Origin: CALFXN01 sp964451935
Lineage (GTDB): Bacteria > Synergistota > Synergistia > Synergistales > Aminobacteriaceae
Direction of reading: 5' to 3'
Assembly (NCBI GenBank): GCA_964451935.1
Contig: CAYVKE010000011.1
Location: 1 to 47,845, forward strand
Length of the DNA stretch: 47,845 bases
Made by a program: the position numbers and the translations under genes. Numbering within the stretch: position 1 is the first letter of the stretch; every line of letters starts with the position of its first letter. The notes below the pieces were generated by a model. That model did not search any database and was not told where the DNA came from. It saw nothing but the letters and a program-made list of their open reading frames with translations. Below, one piece after another: positions 1 to 8,506 of this stretch.

Positions 1-1
1 C

Positions 2-1315
2 GGCGGCGGGACGTTCGACGTCTCGATCCTCGACGTGGGCGAGAGCGTGTTCGAAGTGCTCGCCACGTCCGGCGACAACCGCCTCGGCGGCGACGACTGG
101 GATATGCGCATCGTGAACTGGATCGTCGCGGAGTTCAAAAAATCCGAGGGAATCGATCTCACGAACGACAAGATGGCGGTGCAGCGTCTCCGCGAGGCCG
201 CCGAGAAGGCGAAGGTGGAATTGTCCTCCATGCCGGAGACCACGATTTCGCTTCCGTTCATCACGGCGAACGCCTCCGGACCGAAGCACCTGGAAATTCC
301 GCTCTCCCGCGCGAAGTTCGAAGAGATGACGAACGACCTTCTGGAACGCGTCATCACGCCGACGAAGCGGGCGCTCGAGGATTCGGGGCTGGCGACTTCG
401 GAAATCGACAAGGTGCTTCTTGTCGGCGGCTCCACGCGCATGCCGATGGTCCAGCGGAAGATCCGGGAGATCATGGGCAAGGAGCCGACGAAGGGCATCA
501 ATCCCGACGAATGCGTGGCCGCCGGAGCCGCCATCCAGGGCGCGATCCTCACGGGGCAGCACAAGGACATCGTCCTCGTCGACGTGACGCCGCTCTCGCT
601 CGGTCTGGAAACGCTGGGAGGCGTCTTCACGAAAATCATTGAGCGGAACACGGCGATTCCGTGCAAGAAGGTCCAGGTGTTCACGACGGCCGGAAACAAC
701 CAGACGCAGGTGGAAATCAAGATCATGCAGGGCGAACGCGCGATGGCCGCCGATAACGTCAAACTGGGCGACTTCTCCCTCGACGGCATCCCGCCTGCGC
801 CCCGGGGCGTGCCGCAGATCGAGGTTACGTTCAACATCGACACGAACGGGATTCTGAATGTTACGGCGAAGGACAAGGGGACGGGCAAGGAACAGCACGT
901 GACGATCCAGTCGTCGCGTCTCTCCAAGGAAGAGATCGACCGCATGCAGAGCGCCGCGGAAGAGAACGAGGAGAGCGACAAGAAGAAACGGGAGCTTGCC
1001 GAAACGCGCAACGAGGCCGATTCCCTCGTCTATGCCGCAGAAAAATTGCAGTCGGACCTTGGCGACAAAATGACCGCCGAGGAGAAGGGGCGCCTCAATA
1101 CGCTCGCGGATGAGGTCCGGAACACCTTGAAGGAAGATGACGCCGCGAAGATCAAGGGCGCCTGCGAGAAGCTCAACAAGGCCGTTCAGGAGTTTTCGAC
1201 GCGTCTGTACGCCGCCTCGCAGCAGGGCGGGGCGGACGCCGCGGCAGGCAAGGCGGAGGAGACTGCAAAGGACGCCGGCGCGGAGACCGTGGACGCGGAG
1301 TTCAGCGACCAGTGA
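2..1315 (+). CDS. dnaK: Chaperone DnaK (Hsp70), 5'-truncated by the window edge
   Basis: ATP-dependent cytosolic chaperone that binds exposed hydrophobic segments and works with DnaJ and GrpE. The open frame enters the window at base 2 inside the phosphate-2 motif (GGGTFDVSILDVGE), so the N-terminal third of the ATPase domain lies outside. Visible parts are the rest of the nucleotide-binding domain with the adenosine motif LLVGGSTRMPMVQ, the interdomain linker VLVDVTPLSLGLETLGG, the beta substrate-binding domain, the helical lid, and an acidic tail ending VDAEFSDQ, typical of DnaK. dnaJ follows after 29 bases, the usual dnaK-dnaJ operon. The identity is clear; only the start and upstream control (grpE, hrcA, CIRCE) cannot be seen. 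Confidence 0.97.
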   Translation, partial: GGGTFDVSILDVGESVFEVLATSGDNRLGGDDWDMRIVNWIVAEFKKSEGIDLTNDKMAVQRLREAAEKAKVELSSMPETTISLPFITANASGPKHLEIPLSRAKFEEMTNDLLERVITPTKRALEDSGLATSEIDKVLLVGGSTRMPMVQRKIREIMGKEPTKGINPDECVAAGAAIQGAILTGQHKDIVLVDVTPLSLGLETLGGVFTKIIERNTAIPCKKVQVFTTAGNNQTQVEIKIMQGERAMAADNVKLGDFSLDGIPPAPRGVPQIEVTFNIDTNGILNVTAKDKGTGKEQHVTIQSSRLSKEEIDRMQSAAEENEESDKKKRELAETRNEADSLVYAAEKLQSDLGDKMTAEEKGRLNTLADEVRNTLKEDDAAKIKGACEKLNKAVQEFSTRLYAASQQGGADAAAGKAEETAKDAGAETVDAEFSDQ

Positions 1316-1344
1316 TTGACGAAACAGTGAAGAGGTGAGGTCGA

Positions 1345-2481
1345 GTGCCCGGCGCACGAGACGACTATTACGAAATTCTGGGGGTTCCCCGGGACGCGTC
1401 GGCGGCGGACATCAAGAAGGCCTACCGGCAACTGGTCCGAAAATACCATCCGGATGCGAACCCCGGAAACAAGGAAGCCGAAGAGCGCTTCAAGAAAGTG
1501 AACGAGGCGTACGAAATACTCGGCGATTCCCAGAAAAGAACGCAATACGACCAGTTCGGAACAGTCGGGGATATGCCGTCCGGAGGCAGTCCGTTCGAGG
1601 GATTCGGCGGCATGGGCGACCTCTTCGGCGACCTTTTCGAGAGCGTTTTCAGCGGCGGCGCGGGGCGGCGGCGAGCGAATCCGAACGCTCCGCGGCAGGG
1701 GGACGACCTGGAGATGGGGGTGTCCGTCACCCTCAACGAAGCGGCGACCGGGACGAAAAAGACGGTCGAGATTCCGCGGTGGGAAACATGCGGAACGTGC
1801 GGCGGAAGCGGCGCCGCTCCCGGAACGAAAGCCGAAACCTGCGAGACCTGTCATGGAGCGGGCCAGGTGGAAACGCGGCAGCAGACGCCCTTCGGACAGT
1901 TCGTGTCCGTCAATGCGTGCCCGAGATGCGGCGGGACGGGGCGGTTCATCCGAACCCCCTGTTCCGACTGCGGCGGCCATGGGCGGAAGAGGACGAGAAA
2001 GTCGGTCGACATCCGGATCCCGGCCGGTGTAGACAGCGGGACGAGGCTGCGGATTTCGGGGGAAGGGGAAGCGGGAATCAACGGCGGCCCCTCGGGGGAT
2101 CTCTTCCTGGTCGTCGAGGTGGCCGAACATCCGGACTTCAAGCGGGACGGAGGGGATTTGCACCGCAAACTGTCAGTCACCTTCCCGCAGGTCGCTCTGG
2201 GGTGCACGGTCTCGGTTCCGACGCTGACCGGCGAGCCGGAACCTCTTGAGATCCCGGCCGGGACGCAACCCGGAAAGGTCTTCCGGATCAAGGGAAAGGG
2301 AATAACGCGGCTCAGGGGAGCGAGGGGCGCAGGCGACCTGTTCGTCCATCTGGCGGTCGACGTTCCGACGAAGCTGACGGAAAAGCAGCGCGCCCTTCTG
2401 GAAGCGCTGGCGAAGGAAATGAATGTCGAGGTCGCCGATCAGGGGTTGTTCGCGAAGTTCCGGACGCTCTTCGGCGGGTGA
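1345..2481 (+). CDS. dnaJ: Co-chaperone DnaJ (Hsp40)
   Basis: Delivers substrates to DnaK and stimulates its ATPase. The 378-residue protein has the full class I layout: J domain at 6-71 with HPD at 35-37, a Gly/Phe-rich linker at about 72-105, four CxxCxGxG zinc-binding repeats with their first cysteines at 149, 166, 192 and 206, then the C-terminal substrate-binding beta domains. The GTG start at 1345 follows the SD-like GAGGTGAGG; an alternative frame gives nothing sensible. It lies 29 bases after dnaK with no terminator between, so the two are probably cotranscribed. Length and domain order are normal for the family. Confidence 0.97.
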   Translation: MPGARDDYYEILGVPRDASAADIKKAYRQLVRKYHPDANPGNKEAEERFKKVNEAYEILGDSQKRTQYDQFGTVGDMPSGGSPFEGFGGMGDLFGDLFESVFSGGAGRRRANPNAPRQGDDLEMGVSVTLNEAATGTKKTVEIPRWETCGTCGGSGAAPGTKAETCETCHGAGQVETRQQTPFGQFVSVNACPRCGGTGRFIRTPCSDCGGHGRKRTRKSVDIRIPAGVDSGTRLRISGEGEAGINGGPSGDLFLVVEVAEHPDFKRDGGDLHRKLSVTFPQVALGCTVSVPTLTGEPEPLEIPAGTQPGKVFRIKGKGITRLRGARGAGDLFVHLAVDVPTKLTEKQRALLEALAKEMNVEVADQGLFAKFRTLFGG

Positions 2482-2493
2482 GGCCGGCGCCTG

Positions 2494-2502
2494 TGATACA
2501 AT
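2494..2502 (+). promoter_or_regulatory. Putative extended -10 promoter for the prmA operon
   Basis: TGATACAAT fits an extended -10 element (TG, one base, TACAAT) 13 bases after the dnaJ stop. No convincing -35 is visible, which is tolerated with an extended -10. A transcript would start near 2509, upstream of the hairpin at 2514-2547 and of the prmA ATG at 2587. This would allow prmA-mtaB-Hsp70-like-J to be expressed apart from dnaKJ. Confidence 0.4.
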
Positions 2503-2513
2503 AACGGCGTGCG

Positions 2514-2547
2514 GAGACGGGGAGGCGACGGCCTCCCCTTTCGTCTC
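2514..2547 (+). promoter_or_regulatory. Stable leader hairpin upstream of prmA
   Basis: GGGGAGGC (2519-2526) pairs perfectly with GCCTCCCC (2531-2538) around a GACG loop. A second outer helix, GAGAC (2514-2518) with GTCTC (2543-2547), extends it past a TTTC bulge. Only three T residues follow the inner stem. It could be a weak dnaJ terminator or an attenuator/leader structure of the prmA transcript. Confidence 0.4.
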
Positions 2548-2586
2548 TTGCGCTCCGGAACGGGAAAAGGATATGGGGGGAACGCC

Positions 2587-3468
2587 ATGACGCAGGACAA
2601 TTTCTGGTGGTACATCACTGTGGAGGCTCCAAAGGACCGCGAGGAGTTTCTCGTTTCGCTCGCCGATCTTTCGGGCTGCATAGGAGCTGAGATGTCCGAA
2701 GCGGAGGACAATGTTCGCTCCAGGCTCTATTTCGTCTGCTCGAGCCCGCTGGAACGGTGGAACAAGGTGATTATGGAGCTTATGCTTCCGTGTCCCGACG
2801 CCCGTATCATCGATATGGGGCGGGTGGAAAACAGGGAGTGGCACACGAAATGGAAGGACGCCTTCCCGCCGAAGCCCGTCGGCTCGAAGCTGATCGTCAT
2901 GGCTCCGTGGCATGACGCCGGAGCGTCCGAAGGCCGCCTCGCGGTCCGCATCGATCCGGGGTCGGCGTTCGGCACCGGATATCACGAAAGCACGCAGATC
3001 GTGCTCGAGCTTCTCGAGGATGTGGTTTTCTCCGGGGCCCGGGTCGCGGACATCGGCACGGGGTCCGGAATCCTCTTCATCACGGCGTTGCTCCTCGGCG
3101 CCGGGTCCGTTGTCGCGAGGGACGTCGATCCCGCCGTTATGGACGAAGTCCGGAAGAACATGCAGTTCAACAACATTGACCCCGCTCTCGTCGATCTCGC
3201 TCCGGGAAATCTTCTCGACGATGTGCCCGGTCCGGTGGACATCCTGACCGCCAATATTCTTTTCGAACCGCTTCTCGAAATGCTTCCGAACGTCCGGAAC
3301 GTCCTGTCTCCGGAAGGAACGGCCGTTTTTTCCGGCCTTCTCGTGAAGGAGCGCGACCGTTTCCTGGAAGCTCTCCACGCCGCGGGACTTTCGGAAGAGA
3401 CGGAGCTTTTCTCCGGCGAATGGTGGGGAGTGACCGCACGCACCCATGGAGCCCCTTCTCGCGGGTAG
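2587..3468 (+). CDS. prmA: Ribosomal protein L11 methyltransferase PrmA
   Basis: SAM-dependent methyltransferase that trimethylates ribosomal protein L11. The 293-residue protein has the PrmA-type N-terminal domain and a Rossmann methyltransferase domain with motif I VADIGTGSGIL at about 153-163 and the catalytic-loop motif ILTANILFEPLLEMLP. I chose ATG 2587 (MTQDNFWWY), preceded by GGGGGGAACGCC, over a GTG at 2509, because 2509 falls at the predicted transcription start and the added 26 residues would encode the leader hairpin. The 3' end overlaps mtaB by 23 bases, so the two are translationally coupled. prmA next to dnaJ and an MtaB-type gene is a common bacterial arrangement. Confidence 0.93.
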   Translation: MTQDNFWWYITVEAPKDREEFLVSLADLSGCIGAEMSEAEDNVRSRLYFVCSSPLERWNKVIMELMLPCPDARIIDMGRVENREWHTKWKDAFPPKPVGSKLIVMAPWHDAGASEGRLAVRIDPGSAFGTGYHESTQIVLELLEDVVFSGARVADIGTGSGILFITALLLGAGSVVARDVDPAVMDEVRKNMQFNNIDPALVDLAPGNLLDDVPGPVDILTANILFEPLLEMLPNVRNVLSPEGTAVFSGLLVKERDRFLEALHAAGLSEETELFSGEWWGVTARTHGAPSRG

Positions 3469-4762
3469 ACGGATCCGGATCGTCACGCTCGGGTGCCGGA
3501 CGAACCTTTCCGAGGCCGAAGCGCTCGCTTCCGCGATGGAAGCGCGGGGCGCGAGCTTCGCGGACGACGCCTCCTGGGACGCGGCCGTTCTCGTTTCCTG
3601 CTCCGTGACCGGCGAGGCGGACCGGAAGTGCCGCCAGGCTATCCGCCGCTTGCGGCGCGAGCAGCCCGGCGGACTTCTCGTCGTCTGCGGCTGCTGGGCG
3701 CAGGCGGCCGATGAGGAACAGACCCGCGCGCTGGGTGTCGACATCCTGGTTGGTAACCGCCGCAAGAGCGACATCCCGGAACTCGTGACCCGATGTCTTT
3801 CGGAGAGGAGTCCGGGGCAGGTCGTGCTTCGCGGAGACGTCCGGAACGACATGCGTTGGGACGGACTGCGCGGCGGCGGCCCCGTGATGCATACCCGCGC
3901 CTTCGTGAAGGTCCAGGACGGGTGCGACCACTTCTGTTCCTACTGCATCATCCCGTACGTTCGCGGGCGTTCGGTCAGCCGCCCGACGGAAGACGTCCTC
4001 GACGAAATCCGTTCGGTCGCTGCGGCGGGATGCCGCGAGGTCGTTCTCTCCGGGATTCACCTCGGAGACTACCGCCCGGAAAACGGCGAGTCGCTCGCCG
4101 CGCTCGTCGCCCGTGTCGCCGAAACGCCGGGAGTGGGACGAATCCGCTTCGGCTCCCTCGAGCCCTTTTCCGTAGACGAGACGTTGCTCCGCGTTCTCTC
4201 CGACACGCCCGCCTTCTGCCGGCACCTTCATTTGCCGCTTCAAAGCGGCGACGACGGAATTCTCGCCCGGATGCGGCGCGGGCATACGGCGCGGGACTTT
4301 CTCGATCTCGTCGCCCGAATACGGCGATCGCTCGGAGACGACGTCCACATAAGCACGGATGTTCTCGTCGGATTTCCCGGTGAAACCCCGGAAGCGTTCG
4401 ACAATACGCTTCGCGTTCTCGAACGGGCGAGAATCGGACGCACGCATGCCTTCCCGTTTTCGCCCCGGAAGGGAACTCCGGCCGCTTCCTATCCGGATCG
4501 CGTCCCCGACGGAATCCTGTCCGAGCGCGTCCATCGCGTCCGCGACGCATCGGATGCGCGGCTCGCGGCCTATGCGCGGCGCTTTTCCGGCCGAACGGTC
4601 CGGATGCTCGTCGAGGGCGGATCGGACGCGGGCGTCGAGGGGCTGATTCCGGAGTATCTCAGGGTCGAGGCGACGGGATCCGCCGAAGCGGGGACGATCG
4701 CGAATGTCCTCGTCGCCGAAACGCGCGGGGAGCTTCTGAAGGGCAGGGTGATTCCTTCATGA
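3446..4762 (+). CDS. mtaB: tRNA (N6-threonylcarbamoyladenosine37-C2) methylthiotransferase MtaB
   Basis: Radical-SAM methylthiotransferase that converts t6A37 to ms2t6A in tRNAs reading ANN codons. In 438 residues it shows the N-terminal UPF0004 domain with cluster cysteines C17 (TLGCRTN), C52 (SCSVT) and C83 (CGCWAQ), the radical-SAM motif CDHFCSYC (C160, C164, C167), and a C-terminal TRAM-like segment. I prefer MtaB over MiaB because of the short TLGCRTN N-terminus and the prmA neighbour. It overlaps prmA by 23 bases and ends in an ATGA overlap with the Hsp70-like gene, so three or four proteins should be made from one coupled message. Confidence 0.88.
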   Translation: MEPLLAGRRIRIVTLGCRTNLSEAEALASAMEARGASFADDASWDAAVLVSCSVTGEADRKCRQAIRRLRREQPGGLLVVCGCWAQAADEEQTRALGVDILVGNRRKSDIPELVTRCLSERSPGQVVLRGDVRNDMRWDGLRGGGPVMHTRAFVKVQDGCDHFCSYCIIPYVRGRSVSRPTEDVLDEIRSVAAAGCREVVLSGIHLGDYRPENGESLAALVARVAETPGVGRIRFGSLEPFSVDETLLRVLSDTPAFCRHLHLPLQSGDDGILARMRRGHTARDFLDLVARIRRSLGDDVHISTDVLVGFPGETPEAFDNTLRVLERARIGRTHAFPFSPRKGTPAASYPDRVPDGILSERVHRVRDASDARLAAYARRFSGRTVRMLVEGGSDAGVEGLIPEYLRVEATGSAEAGTIANVLVAETRGELLKGRVIPS

Positions 4763-6339
4763 CGCACGCATCCGCGCGGGAAACGGCCGCGGAAGAGATC
4801 ATCGGAATCGACCTCGGTACGCGTTATGCCCTGACGGCCTGTCTCCGGGACGGGAAGCCCGAAATCATTCCGAACCGATGGGGTGCGAACCGCACGCCGT
4901 CCGTTGTCGCATGGACGCCCGACGGCTTTCTGGGCGGCGAGGAAGCGCTCCGGATGGAGATTCGCGATCCGTCCCGCGTCTGGTGGGATCTGAAACGCAA
5001 AATCGGGAGTTCCTGGAGAGGGCAGTGCGGCGTTCGGCCGAAAACGGCGGAGGAGATTCTCACGCCGCTTCTCGTCCTGTTGCGCGAGGACGCCGAGGCG
5101 TGGCTCGGAACCTTCGTCTCGTCGTGCGTCCTCACGGTTCCCGCCTATTTCAGCTTTTCGGAACGCTCCGCGATCGCCCGAAGCGGCAAAAGCGCCGGGT
5201 TTCGCTCCATCCGGATCATCAACGAGCCAACCGCGGCGGCGCTCGCTTTCGGACGGCAGGGGCGGTTTCTCGTGCTGGATTTCGGGGCGGGGACGGCCGA
5301 TATATCAGTTGTCGAGAGCGAGCGGGGCGTCTGGCAGGTTCTGGAGAGCACCGGGAAAAGCGACATCGGCGGACGGGATTTCGATGTCCTCCTGGCGTCG
5401 TGGCTCGCAGTGGGCATCGGCGCGCCGGAAGACGATTCCCCGTTTTGGCGGATGCTCCTGTCCGAGGCGGAACGTCTGAAGATCGCCCTGTCCGACTGCG
5501 AACAGTGCGAATGGGTTCCGTTCGGGGACTACGGCGAACACCCCCCTGTGACCGTTTCCCGGGCGGTGTTCGAGCATCTGGTCAAGGACCGGATCGCCGT
5601 TGTGGTGGACGAAGTGCGCCGCCTCTGGGACCGTCATCGGCCGGAAAAGTTGCTCTTCGTCGGAGGGAGCAGCCGGATTCCCCTGCTCCGCCGGATGCTC
5701 GAAGAACGCGTCACGCGTCCCGAACGGCTTTCCGTCTGTCCGGACGAGGCCGTCGTCTTCGGGGCGGCGCTCTCGACGACATCGGGCGAGAAGCTGCTGA
5801 TCGACGTCCTTTCCCAGAGCCTCGGAATCATCGCGGCGGACGAAACGCCGGTCGCCGTCATGGAAAAGGGAACGCCGCTCCCCGCGACCGCGAGACGGGA
5901 CTTCACGAGCGTGGGCTCCGGACCGCTGACGTTGCGGATCGCACAGGGAGACCCCGGATCGTATGCCCGCTGGAAGGTCATCGGGATACAGACGCTCCGC
6001 GACCTGGCGAAGGGCGAATCCGTCGGGCTCGAGTTCCGCGTCGACGGGAGCGGACTGCTCCGGATTGATATAATACGCTCCGACGGGACGGTGCTTCATA
6101 TCCCGTCCGTCGAGATCGGCGAAGGGGCGACGTCGGAAGAGCGCGGGAAGATGCCCGAACTGAAGGAGCTGGAGAGCAGAATCGCCGTGATTTCCCCGAA
6201 GCTGGTTCCTTCGCAGCGGACCCGGATCGAAGCCCTGTCGCGCGCGGTCTATTCCCTCCGCGAAGGCGAGGGGTATTCGGGAGCGATAACGCTTCTGGAC
6301 ACGATGGTCACCGAAATGGAGAGAGCGCTGAAAACATGA
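4759..6339 (+). CDS. Divergent Hsp70-family protein with shortened substrate-binding domain
   Basis: A second Hsp70 of 526 residues, about 100 shorter than DnaK. The ATPase core is intact by eye: phosphate-1 motif IGIDLGTRYALTA (15-27), the basic segment DLKRKIG at about 77-83 around the position of the catalytic lysine of DnaK, connect-1 IINEPTAAALAFG (153-165), phosphate-2 VLDFGAGTADISVV and adenosine motif LLFVGGSSRIPLLRRML. After about residue 350 it diverges: a reduced beta domain and a short helical tail replace the DnaK peptide-binding domain and lid. The layout recalls HscC-type Hsp70s. ATGA overlaps join it to mtaB upstream and to a J-domain gene downstream, its likely dedicated partner. 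Substrate unknown. Confidence 0.85.
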   Translation: MTHASARETAAEEIIGIDLGTRYALTACLRDGKPEIIPNRWGANRTPSVVAWTPDGFLGGEEALRMEIRDPSRVWWDLKRKIGSSWRGQCGVRPKTAEEILTPLLVLLREDAEAWLGTFVSSCVLTVPAYFSFSERSAIARSGKSAGFRSIRIINEPTAAALAFGRQGRFLVLDFGAGTADISVVESERGVWQVLESTGKSDIGGRDFDVLLASWLAVGIGAPEDDSPFWRMLLSEAERLKIALSDCEQCEWVPFGDYGEHPPVTVSRAVFEHLVKDRIAVVVDEVRRLWDRHRPEKLLFVGGSSRIPLLRRMLEERVTRPERLSVCPDEAVVFGAALSTTSGEKLLIDVLSQSLGIIAADETPVAVMEKGTPLPATARRDFTSVGSGPLTLRIAQGDPGSYARWKVIGIQTLRDLAKGESVGLEFRVDGSGLLRIDIIRSDGTVLHIPSVEIGEGATSEERGKMPELKELESRIAVISPKLVPSQRTRIEALSRAVYSLREGEGYSGAITLLDTMVTEMERALKT

Positions 6340-7337
6340 ACGCCGCATACGAGATCGTCGAGAACCTCGAAATACTCGGACTGACGCCGGGATCAACGCT
6401 GAAGGAAATCAGGTCCGCATTCCGGAGCCTTGCGCGCACGTGTCATCCTGACGTGGCCGGGCCCCAGTCCGAGAAGGCCTTCGAACGGATTACGGGCGCG
6501 TATATGCTTCTCAAGAACCTCTCTCCCGAACTGCTTCAGAATCCTCCCGTTCCACGGGAAAAAGCGGGAAAATCCCGTTCCCGGTCGCCGTTTTCATGGA
6601 AGCGGCGCGAACCGGATCGGGAGAAAACGCGGCGGACCGCTCAGGACGAGGCGCCCGGAAGCGAAGACGAGCACATCCGGGGGCTCAGGCTCGAAAAGGC
6701 CCTTCTCGACGCGGAGCTGGAGATGGCGAAGCTGCGGCAGCAGCTGAAGACGCAGGAGGAAGAATCCGAGGTCGGAAAGCTGATCCTTCGCCTTTCGAGC
6801 ACCCACCCGACGGTTCGCATGCTCGCCGTCTCCGCTTCGGTCGAATGGATCCGCTCGCCCGTCCTTCAGAACGCCGTGGACGATATGTTGCGCCGTTTCC
6901 CGCCCGACAGGGACATGATGCTCCTGATCCCGAACCTTGCGCGGGACAGGGAGCTGCATCTGCGTTTCGCGACGGTCATAGCGGGGCGCGCCGGCAGTCT
7001 GGACGAAGCCGCGGCCCTTTTGTTCCTTCAATGGACGGGGGCGCTTCGCGAACGCGGTCCTCTCCTCGCGAAGTTTCTGGCGCATCCGTCGCATGCCGTG
7101 CTGACCGGAACGCTGCAACGATGGCCCGCGAAACATCCCGTTCCCGACGATCTGAGCCTTCTCCGGCTTTTGAGAATCGACGACGAAGATATATTGCTTC
7201 CTCTTTTGCGACTTCTCCGGGGGGCTCCCGCACCGGTTTGGGCGCGGCCCCGCCTGAAAAATCTGGCCGACGCGCATCCGTCTCCGGGCGTGAGGGTTTG
7301 GGCGCGGTCTATTGTAGGGAGTGCGGATCTGGTATAG
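6336..7337 (+). CDS. J-domain protein with coiled coil and helical-repeat-like C-terminus
   Basis: A 333-residue J protein that overlaps the Hsp70-like gene by ATGA. The J domain spans about 10-65, with HPD at 37-39 (ARTCHPDVAG). There is no Gly/Phe linker, zinc repeat or DnaJ C-terminal domain. A basic, Pro/Arg/Ser-rich linker (70-105) leads into a predicted coiled coil (about 110-145, rich in E, K, L, Q). Then come about 180 mostly helical residues (LLIPNLARDRELHLRFA and similar) that look like HEAT/ARM-type repeats. It is most simply the dedicated co-chaperone of the upstream Hsp70-like protein, with the C-terminal part choosing the client. That role is inference; no family beyond the J domain is recognised. 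Confidence 0.75.
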   Translation: MNAAYEIVENLEILGLTPGSTLKEIRSAFRSLARTCHPDVAGPQSEKAFERITGAYMLLKNLSPELLQNPPVPREKAGKSRSRSPFSWKRREPDREKTRRTAQDEAPGSEDEHIRGLRLEKALLDAELEMAKLRQQLKTQEEESEVGKLILRLSSTHPTVRMLAVSASVEWIRSPVLQNAVDDMLRRFPPDRDMMLLIPNLARDRELHLRFATVIAGRAGSLDEAAALLFLQWTGALRERGPLLAKFLAHPSHAVLTGTLQRWPAKHPVPDDLSLLRLLRIDDEDILLPLLRLLRGAPAPVWARPRLKNLADAHPSPGVRVWARSIVGSADLV

Positions 7338-7340
7338 AAT
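7312..7340 (+). promoter_or_regulatory. Putative promoter for HIT-rpsU-yqeY
   Basis: TTGTAG (7312-7317), 17 bases, TAGAAT (7335-7340). It overlaps the end of the J-protein gene and supports the downstream ATG at 7375 as the HIT start, since upstream in-frame starts would precede transcription. Confidence 0.45.
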
Positions 7341-7374
7341 GTCCTTTACGGAATTCGGAAGGGATGAGAAGCGT

Positions 7375-7710
7375 ATGTCGTGTCTCTTTTGCGGAATGGT
7401 CGAAGGAACCGTTCCGTGCGATGTAGTCTTTCGGGACAGAGACGTCCTGGCGATACGTGATATACGCCCCCAGGCGCCGACGCATATTCTCGTCATTCCC
7501 ACGCTCCACGTCGAATCCGTGGATGCCGTGGAGGATCCTTCTCTCTGGTCCCGAACGATGGACGCTGCTCGTCGTATCGCCCGGGAGCTTCATCTTCACG
7601 AGGAGGGGTACCGTATGGTTGTCAATTGCGGCGCCCTTGCTGGTCAGACAATCCCCCACCTTCATATTCACCTCTTGGCAGGACGCCCCTTCAGGTGGCC
7701 GCCGGGATAG
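7375..7710 (+). CDS. HIT-family purine nucleoside phosphoramidase (HinT-like)
   Basis: A 111-residue histidine-triad hydrolase, probably acting on AMP- or GMP-linked phosphoramidates. The active-site motif HLHIHLLAG has H95, H97 and H99, with H97/H99 near the catalytic site. An N-terminal CLFC pair (C3, C6) fits the zinc-binding variant of the family. I chose ATG 7375 because the product then begins exactly at the usual family N-terminus (MSCLFCGMVEG) and because the -10 element lies at 7335. It is followed after 32 bases by rpsU, as often seen with HIT genes near yqeY. Length is normal. Confidence 0.92.
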   Translation: MSCLFCGMVEGTVPCDVVFRDRDVLAIRDIRPQAPTHILVIPTLHVESVDAVEDPSLWSRTMDAARRIARELHLHEEGYRMVVNCGALAGQTIPHLHIHLLAGRPFRWPPG

Positions 7711-7742
7711 ATGCGGGTGGCAGAGAAAGGGGGGAACAGACC

Positions 7743-7934
7743 GTGACGACGGTGGTTCGGAGAGATAACGAATCCCTTGAGGATGCCCTCAGGAGGTTCA
7801 AGCGAGAGGTGTCGAAAGTCGGAACGCTTCGTGAGGTTCGAAAGAGGGAGCATTACGAGAAGCCGAGTGAAGCCAAGAAACTCAAGAGAGCGGCAGCGGC
7901 CCGGAATGCCCGGAAACACAAAAGCAGGGGGTAA
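7743..7934 (+). CDS. rpsU: 30S ribosomal protein S21
   Basis: Small-subunit protein that helps mRNA base-pair with the 16S anti-SD. The GTG start at 7743 is preceded by GGGGGGAAC and gives 63 residues, normal for S21: TTVVRRDNESLEDALRRFKR at the front and a very basic Lys/Arg-rich tail ending RKHKSRG. It sits 6 bases before yqeY; rpsU-yqeY is a widespread pair. Confidence 0.95.
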   Translation: MTTVVRRDNESLEDALRRFKREVSKVGTLREVRKREHYEKPSEAKKLKRAAAARNARKHKSRG

Positions 7935-7940
7935 TATGCC

Positions 7941-8408
7941 GTGAGCGTCGGTCTTCTGAAACGAGTATCCGACGATCTTGTGGAAGCAATGAAGGCGCGG
8001 CGTGAGATGGAACTTTCCACAATTCGCATGCTGAAAGCCGAATTTCAGCGCGCCCGTGCGGAAGCGGGCCGCACCTCGGACCTGAGCGACGACGAGTGCA
8101 TCGCCGTCGTGCAGCGCCTCATCAAGCAGCGCAAGGAAGCGGCGGAACAGTTCGCGGCCGGCGGCGCGCACGACAGGGCGGAAGCCGAGACGAACGAAGC
8201 GGTCTTTCTCGAACGATATCTGCCCAGGCAGCTTTCCGAAGAGGAAGTGACACAGATCGTCGAATCCTCCGCCGCGGGCGTAAAGGCTGTCGGACCCCGC
8301 GATATGGGACGAGTGATGGGCGCTGTGATGAACGAGGTGAAGGGACGGGCCGACGGCAAAAGAGTCAAGGCCGCGGTTCAGAAATATCTCGAGTCCCTCG
8401 TAAGCTGA
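7941..8408 (+). CDS. yqeY: YqeY/GatB-domain protein
   Basis: A 155-residue member of the YqeY family, related to the C-terminal helical domain of GatB, the amidotransferase subunit that works on tRNA. The whole protein is helical; landmarks are RMLKAEFQRA, RLIKQRKEAAEQF, a YLPRQLSEEE turn and the C-terminal GRADGKRVKAAVQKYL. The GTG start at 7941 follows AGGGGGTAAT. Its exact biochemical role is not established; the rpsU neighbourhood suggests translation or tRNA quality. The operon ends here: a strong terminator begins 15 bases after the stop. Confidence 0.92.
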   Translation: MSVGLLKRVSDDLVEAMKARREMELSTIRMLKAEFQRARAEAGRTSDLSDDECIAVVQRLIKQRKEAAEQFAAGGAHDRAEAETNEAVFLERYLPRQLSEEEVTQIVESSAAGVKAVGPRDMGRVMGAVMNEVKGRADGKRVKAAVQKYLESLVS

Positions 8409-8423
8409 TTTTTCCCGTATTGG

Positions 8424-8451
8424 AAGCCGGGGTTTCCCCGGCTTTTTTTTT
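8424..8451 (+). terminator. Rho-independent terminator after yqeY
   Basis: AAGCCGGGG (8424-8432), TTT loop, CCCCGGCTT (8436-8444), then an unbroken T run to 8451. A textbook terminator separating the HIT-rpsU-yqeY unit from the nrd operon. Confidence 0.93.
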
Positions 8452-8506
8452 GCCTCCCGGCAGATCGAAAAGGTCCGAAAGTCCCGGAAAAAATACACCC
8501 CCCGGC

